Part shown: positions 58,850 through 64,000 of the stretch, piece by piece
Layout of the letters: each line of letters starts with the position of its first letter
Position numbering within the stretch: position 1 is the stretch's first letter
Assembly (NCBI GenBank): GCA_936440205.1
Contig: OW387150.1
Span: 19,752,152-19,816,151, forward strand
Direction of reading: 5' to 3'
DNA: 64,000 nt
Source of the DNA: Lepidonotus clava
Taxonomy: Eukaryota > Annelida > Polychaeta > Phyllodocida > Polynoidae
Program-made: the position numbers and the translations under genes
Notes under the pieces: model-generated
Database searches by the model: none
The model's input: the letters and a program-made list of their open reading frames with translations, nothing else
What the model was told of the DNA's origin: nothing

Positions 58850-59580
58850 GATTATGTTGTAGGTGTTCATGCCAATTATAGCTAGGCAAGCCGGAGGATG
58901 GAATACATATTGTATAATGATATAGATATAGGTTAATTTTGTACATTCGATACACAGTGATGAGAATGTACTACATATAGTATAGAACGGTATAGAATGA
59001 CTTATATGTGGTAATGTTGTATGTTGAAGGTACGCCATGCCCATAATTTATGAGGCAGGGCTGAGCATATACTACACATAGTATAAAATGACTGATGTAT
59101 GTTAGCGCTGTATGTTGTAGGTATTCTGTACTCATACACAACATTGTTGAATGTTGTAGGTATTCCGTACCCATACAAGGCAGGGCTGCAGATGTACTAT
59201 ATATAATATAAGCTGACTGATATATATTACAATTGTATGTTGTAGGTACTCCATGCCAATAAGAGGCAGGGCTGCAGATGTACTTTATATGGTATAAGCC
59301 GACTGATATGTGTTAATGTTGTATTTTGTAGGTATTCCATACCCATAAGAGGCAGGGCTGCAGATGTACTATATATAGTATGAGCTGACTGATATGTGTT
59401 AATGTTGTATGTTGATGGTGTTCCATACCCATACGAGGCAGTGTTTAGGATGTACCATATATAGTATAAGCTGACTGATAATGATATGTGTTAATGTTGT
59501 AGGTGTTCCGTTCCCATACAAGGCAGGGCTGCAGATGTATTATTATATAGTATAAGCTGACTGACATATATATTACTATT
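58850..59580 (+). repeat. 86-bp tandem array of partial exon copies (decoy 3' splice sites)
   Basis: About eight units of some 86 bp each carry a copy of the acceptor and first ~40 coding bases of the 59592 exon: TTGTAG, GTATTCCATACCCATAC, GAGGCAGGGCTGCAGATGTA. This is followed by a TATATAGTATAAGCTGACTG intron-like spacer. Acceptor AG positions run near 58862, 59030, 59120, 59158, 59244, 59330, 59416 and 59501; the true exon is the ninth at 59590. Upstream units are more decayed. All units soon meet a stop in the exon frame. Confidence 0.85.
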
Positions 59581-59591
59581 GTTTGTTGCAG

Positions 59592-59711
59592 GTATTCCAT
59601 ACCCATACGAGGCAGGGCTGAGGATGTACTACCCTGACGACCGCTGCCTGGAGCGTTACCAGGAGAAGATGTCTGAGAAGTACGACCCCAAGTTTGATGG
59701 CAAGTTTGACG
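59592..59711 (+). CDS. Pea3 (ETV1/4/5): PEA3-family ETS factor, 120-nt pre-ETS exon
   Basis: Phase 1-1 exon of 120 nt. The acceptor is TTGTTTGTTGCAG and the donor GACG/GTAAGC. It encodes (G)IPYPYEAGLRMYYPDDRC-LERYQEKMSEKYDPKFDGKFD(G). It aligns with ETV1 MFEKGPRQFYDDTCVVPEKFDG and ETV5 SYEKDPRLYFDDTCVVPERLEG: the aromatic-acidic YYPDD-C core and the terminal KFDG are kept, with about ten extra residues between. KFDG is duplicated at the very end, across the splice site. In the family the next exon starts DIKQEP and enters the ETS domain; it was not found before base 64000. The exon's 5' end is the source of the 86-bp array upstream. Confidence 0.88.
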
Positions 59712-60308
59712 GTAAGCACACCATAATACAAATAAATACTGTGTATTAATTTCTTTATATTTGCAATTAAACAGGAGATTGACTTTAATTATAGACATGT
59801 TTTATGGTTTAATCATTTTCAGTAGATTTGTTTTGTTCCTTACAAGCAGTGTCCATGATTGACTTGCTATAGGCCTATGAATTTAGTTCAACTGTGACAT
59901 ATGGAATTTGATTAACGCAAACTACGGCCTGCTCATGAATGATAAATACTAGTTGAAATGCTGGACGGAAATCCAATCAGACATTATAGAAATGTTTTGG
60001 GGGACGGGGGAGTCATGTCCCTCGCTATTTAAGGGATAGCTTTTAATAGATGGTAAAAGAAACTATATAACTCATATTTTGTAGAAAGCTTTAATGTCAT
60101 TTTCTGTAGGTCGAGGGTCGTTGATAAAATTTTCGTGTGAGACTCGGACATGTAAATGGTCTTCAGGAGCTGTTTACACCAAATTAATTGGGTTGGGAGG
60201 TTTGGTATGTCAAATGTCCGACAGACGAACATATGATGCTCCTAATCAACACAGTTTTCCTGCAATCTTGTTTCTAATTGTAGGTAATTTAGGTTCAGAT
60301 TCATAGAC

Positions 60309-60378
60309 TTGGTATAGCCCAGTGATGATACGCCAAATATTTAAGCTGATAACCTAGGTTCTAATCCCACTCCCATGT
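60309..60378 (+). repeat. tRNA-derived repeat (SINE head)
   Basis: A-box-like TAGCCCAGTGATGATACG near 60315 and B-box-like GGTTCTAATCCC near 60357. The B box equals that of the 322-394 copy. No cloverleaf. A further weak B box GGGTTTGATTCCC lies near 61854. Confidence 0.4.
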
Positions 60379-60384
60379 GAAGAT

Positions 60385-60690
60385 TTGCCCTAAAGTAGCA
60401 GAAGAAAATGGCGGGCGCTTTATCGTCCAAATGATCATGGAATCTTTCAATGCAAACATAGACCTGCGCTCCCAACCCAGTACACGACCCCACCAGTACA
60501 CGTCGGGTGCGACTGGGACAGATCGGTAGAGGAGCAAAGGTGTATCTGTCCTGACGTTGTGTGTATGTTATTCATCATGACGTCCAATTAAAAGTTGTTT
60601 GGAAACCGTAACGGTCGGGCAATATGAGGTGCACATATCAACCGGAGGTCGCATTGATATGCAAGACGATTGGGTCCTGTTTGTAACTAG
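60385..60690. promoter_or_regulatory. CpG-containing block
   Basis: Non-repetitive block with GGCGGGCGC, ACACGTCGGGTGCGACTGG and CCGTAACGGTCGGGC (Myb-like AACGG) motifs. No exon recognised. Weak candidate. Confidence 0.2.
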
Positions 60691-61014
60691 CTTATCTGAG
60701 TGGAATTGGAATCACTGCTTGCCAAGATTCAGAGGGAAATGTGTTTACTGGTAATTGTGGATATGCCTATATTTAGAGCCACATTTCTCCATGGTTTTAC
60801 ATGTTTAATTCAGTCTAAATGATCTAATAAAACATGGCATGATACTCGTCGGTGCTTGTGTACTCCGATCCCATACCTACCCCCTACTTCTACGATCCCA
60901 CTCCGCCGATGGGATGGTGAGAATATCATGCGGCAAGTATGCATGCTCCAAGTAACAAAACCGTCGGCGTGTGCAGTCATGCCTTAAGATTTCCCAATAA
61001 ACCTTGACAGACTC

Positions 61015-61440
61015 CTACCCCCTTTTACCTCTTGCACCCCCCCCCAATACCTCCAACAATAGTTACCCCCACTTCTTCCCCACCTTTCACCCCAATGCCT
61101 CCCCCTACCTTCCTCCTCTCCCCCATTTCCTATATCCCCTTTCCTTCCCCTTTCTCTGACATCTCCTCTCCTCTTTACTCTAATAAAATACTCATTTTCT
61201 TCTCCCACTGCCTCTGCGACCGGATTATCGCAGCCCCTTCTCCATTTCTACTACCCAACACTCTCCTATTCCCCTTCCTCCCTTCCTAACTCCTCAGCCC
61301 CATAACCTCTTCTATCCCCTCTAGTTTCATCCATTCTTTATTACTGTATTCATCCATACACTATTTTTGAATCGTTTCCCACAGCTTTCCTCCTCTCTCC
61401 CCTTCATATCAACCCCCATCCTCCCCCGACGTCCCAGCTC
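61015..61440. other. Polypyrimidine tract (~425 bp)
   Basis: The + strand is almost all C and T with short AT breaks. Such tracts can form triplexes and also offer many cryptic polypyrimidine signals upstream of the next acceptor. The open frame 61032-61289 (Pro/Ser/Thr-rich) is composition-driven. Confidence 0.65.
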
Positions 61441-61670
61441 ACATACAACCCCTTATTATGGGATGGAGAATCCGGCGCATGCGCCCTCCTGTCGCCCGGA
61501 GCTTTGTATGCTGCTCGATGGAGCGTGACGGTGTGACAGTATTCGAGGTTCGGGAAGGGGTAAGAATCAGGGCAGACGGCAGAGGTCATGTGTGCATAAT
61601 CGTGGGAAGTAAAAATAGAAAGTGAGTGACCCTGACATGTTTCATTGAGCAAGTATTGGGCCGAGCGCAG
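61440..61670. promoter_or_regulatory. Small island with NRF1-like palindrome
   Basis: GGCGCATGCGCC at 61474-61485 is a perfect 12-bp palindrome around the NRF1 consensus, in a CpG-containing block that also has AGAGGTCATGTG near 61580. No exon recognised. Confidence 0.35.
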
Positions 61671-62639
61671 TTCCCTGTATAGTTATTGTCACAGACTCAT
61701 CATTTTGCATCAAATCACAAGCTATCTATAGCCCCATGGGGGTACTGGGTAGGGGCTTCTGCTTTTAGGAAGAATATAGGCCCCCAGTAGTAGCCCCTGC
61801 TGATCATAGAAGGCAATGATAGGGGGGACCCAGCACTGATCAAGTGGTTGATTGGGTTTGATTCCCAGTTGGTGTCTGGGTTCATTAGGGGATGAGGTTC
61901 AGCAAAAATGATTTCCAGGTTTTGATCCCCTGCTGTTTGTCCATCCTCTCACACTCATATCACAGATGATCACCAAAGACTGACCAAGTCAAAATAAGTG
62001 TCTAAAAAGTCAGAATTTGTCCTAACTTCTTTTTGCCATGAAAAATTACCCCGGCTGTCGGTACAGCATAAAACATCCATCATTCACTCACTAAGCTTTC
62101 TATAGAACAAATCCTCAATTGTACAGTGTGACAAAAAGGTCAACATTATTATTTTTTTGGATTATTTTTTATTGGGTCAAAAAAGGGTTCAGCATAGCTG
62201 ATCTTCCACCCACTCCCACATATATACACATATATAGGGAGATAATGGTTTTCAATTTCTATTCATTGGCGGAAAATGTATGATAGACATACCTGTAATG
62301 ATATGAAAATTAAAAATATCACCGGACCTCTTCATTAAGGGGTATATCTCTCTAGACTATGACGCTTTTGCATGATAATTTGGGAAAACCTTTCTCCACA
62401 TCATGCTTTTAGATATTGCTAGACTAGCTGGTTTTGAGTTTCCGGTCGAACTATCCTTTTGAGTTTCCTATTTAACCATCTTTGCTGCATTAGCTAGTCT
62501 GAGTTGCAAATCATTAATTTTCTCGATTATATTTCTAATGTTACTTGATTTTTTTTTTATGGATGTGTGTAAAGCATATTACAAGAGGAATGACATCGAA
62601 AATTAGCTCTATCAATTTTGTTTTATTCCCATGAAATTA

Positions 62640-63060
62640 CTCGATTTTGTACGATCAGTGTACAAAATACGGTGTGACGCGGGAGAATGTGTGTTGAGAG
62701 TGTAGGGTGTGGGAGCCCAGTGTGTGACCGTCTCCTACCATGCATTGTCCTGCCGCATAAAGAATTAATGATCCTTAATCGATTCAGTAGGATCTTTTTC
62801 TGCCTGCGGCGCGTCAGCTCCGTATCATGGTCGCTCGGCAAAGGCCGTGTTTTGTAATCAATTATGTCAATTCCAAACAGAAAGAAAAGACGGGAAAGTG
62901 ACAATAAAAACGGAGGTGCCAGGCAGTCAGCCTCGCTCATATAGCCTGCTGGAGCGTTAATTTCCCCCCACTCATTCCGTTCGACTGGTTCCCCCTGGCT
63001 TGTCAGGCTGGGTTTAATCAGTGTTGGCAGCTGACAACTGAGGGTATGGTGATATGCAAA
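62640..63060. promoter_or_regulatory. Moderately GC-rich non-repetitive block
   Basis: Contains GCGGCGCGTCAGC, TTAATGATCCTTAATCGATT (TAAT and TTAATC homeodomain-like cores) and GCTTGTCAGGCTGGGTTTAATC. Texture like the other islands; no coding segment recognised. Confidence 0.25.
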
Positions 63061-63271
63061 GCGGTGTGCTACAGTGTGTCAATCGAACACATTATTATCA
63101 ACATCAAGCTAGTATGAAGTTAAACTAGTACCTCACAATGGAATGTTACACATGGTCAGTCAAAATGAAAAGTTCAATGCCCACAAGTCAAAAAGGGACA
63201 TAAATTTACATAACGGATCTGAAATTTCGTAACCTGGTCAGTTACTTTATTCTCTAATGGTTCCTTTCTTT

Positions 63272-63806
63272 TCAAATACTGGAAACAGACAATGGACATC
63301 ATCTATATCTTTTAAAGGTTAATACAACACGACATTGTGTATATGCAAATGAACGTTTTGCTTAAGACCTTTTACCCAATTCTTCCCGAAAGCCCAACTC
63401 CCTGATGTCTATTAATGTTCTAGCCTTTAAGCGATCGTTGCAAATTGCGAATAGGCTTTTAGCCTTTATTTGCCAGGGGGTAAAATCTGGCAGAATACAG
63501 CCGTAAGCTTTGTGTAAGCAGCTTACCAAGGGCTTGTCAGACTCACAGAGTACCCAGATAATTAGGTAATTGGGTGTGAGGTGGTAACCCCCGTATTGAA
63601 GGCCAGAAGCTGACAATATGGTTGAAAGGAGTCCGTCTAACACCTTGTTCCAATTACATGATCAGGGTGGTAGACATCAGGGAATCGGGCTTTCAGGAAG
63701 AATTGGGTAAAAGGTCTTTAGCAAATATTCATTTGAGTATACACATGTTGTATTACCCTTTAAAAAATATAGGTGATGTCTGTTGTCTGTTTCCAGTTTT
63801 CGAAAT
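63272..63806. mobile_element. Long inverted-repeat element (~140-bp arms)
   Basis: About 63272-63414 is the reverse complement of about 63670-63806 at roughly 85 percent, with a short indel near 63332. The inner 47 bp (AAGACCTTTTACCCAATTCT on the left) are almost identical. The spacer is about 255 bp. No target duplication found. MITE-like; small frames ending IREL-GFREELGKRS on each arm simply mirror the repeat. Confidence 0.7.
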
Positions 63807-64000
63807 TCTGTAGTTTATTTAACAATCACGAACACCAATACATTTTCACTTTCAACTCAGCCTTGATCTATTCTTAGCTTCAATCACTTAGCCTACGTAG
63901 GATTCTGAGTACGTTCTCTTGATCCTCAAGACAGAATCAGTAATTTCTCTGTGGTATTACTAAAGGCCAAAACACATTTAATGCTGACAAGACAGTTGAA

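Larger units (their letters stand above)
22794..59591 (+). other. Giant intron of the PEA3-like gene (~37 kb)
   Basis: Runs from GTAAGT to TTGTTTGTTGCAG; phase 1. It may be broken by a predicted cassette exon at 55624-55680 and contains candidate alternative first exons. Parts not listed separately show no recognisable gene: 22794-23400, 24420-25440, 25560-25990, 27870-28630, 29900-31020, 33270-34480, 37000-38800, 39640-42200, 43330-45230, 49070-50090, 53000-53610. They hold AT-rich DNA with simple runs, for example C15 at 38082-38096 and G17 at 40295-40311. Confidence 0.7.
59712..64000 (+). other. Intron after the 120-nt exon (continues past the window)
   Basis: Starts GTAAGC. No segment encoding DIKQEP, LWQFLLDLL-like or other ETS-domain motifs was recognised on the + strand. 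Unlisted parts (59712-60300, 61670-62630, 63060-63270, 63806-64000) hold no recognisable gene. Confidence 0.6.

Noticed and set aside
59712-64000. ETS-domain exon
   Set aside because: No DIKQEP, LWQFL or RYYY-type motif recognised in any + frame; the domain probably lies beyond the window.

Overview
This is intronic and exonic DNA of one large animal gene. Three spliced coding exons on the + strand (5437-5678, 22731-22793, 59592-59711) join in frame. Together they encode the segment just before the ETS domain of a PEA3-subfamily transcription factor (vertebrate ETV1/ETV4/ETV5). Diagnostic matches are IKQEPRD followed by an acidic/tyrosine stretch, an S-C-S-Y...EG exon, and a YEAGLR-YY-DD-C...KFDG exon. 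The more N-terminal exons and the ETS-domain exons are not recognisable here and should lie outside the window. Introns of about 17 kb and 37 kb, many short inverted-repeat transposons, tRNA-derived repeats and a recurrent TAGGCCTA palindrome suggest an invertebrate. A marine deuterostome (hemichordate, echinoderm or similar) is a guess, not a demonstration.

Layout: 1-5436 is upstream intron with tRNA-like repeats, a long foldback, a ~970-bp inverted-repeat element and GC islands. 5437-5678 is the first visible exon. 5679-22730 is an intron with GC-rich islands, a nuclear-receptor half-site array, a G7 repeat/GT repeat and Harbinger-like MITEs. 22731-22793 is a 63-nt exon. 22794-59591 is a giant intron. 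It contains a 50-bp satellite (31.9-33.0 kb), a 62-bp satellite split by a TA-flanked DNA transposon (34.5-36.7 kb), a LINE reverse-transcriptase fragment inside another satellite (51.7-52.5 kb), several MITEs, and two CpG-rich zones near 39 kb and 55-56.6 kb that look like internal promoters. 59592-59711 is the third exon. 59712-64000 is intron with a pyrimidine tract and a long inverted repeat.

The most interesting structure is a possible alternative-promoter system. At 39173, 39615 and 56600 an ATG lies 25-31 bases before a good 5' splice site, and all three leave intron phase 1. That is the phase needed to join the 59592 exon, or an additional predicted 57-nt cassette exon at 55624-55680, which is itself phase 1-1. 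The last ATG follows a stretch of about 625 bases with no ATG, as expected of a 5' untranslated leader. Such transcripts would encode PEA3 proteins lacking the N-terminal activation region. Immediately before the 59592 exon, about eight tandem 86-bp copies repeat the exon's own 3' splice site and first ~40 coding bases, a row of decoy acceptors.

No complete stand-alone protein gene, functional tRNA, rRNA or CRISPR array was found. GC-rich islands scattered through the introns share NRF1-like, YY1-like and nuclear-receptor half-site motifs and are treated as candidate regulatory elements.
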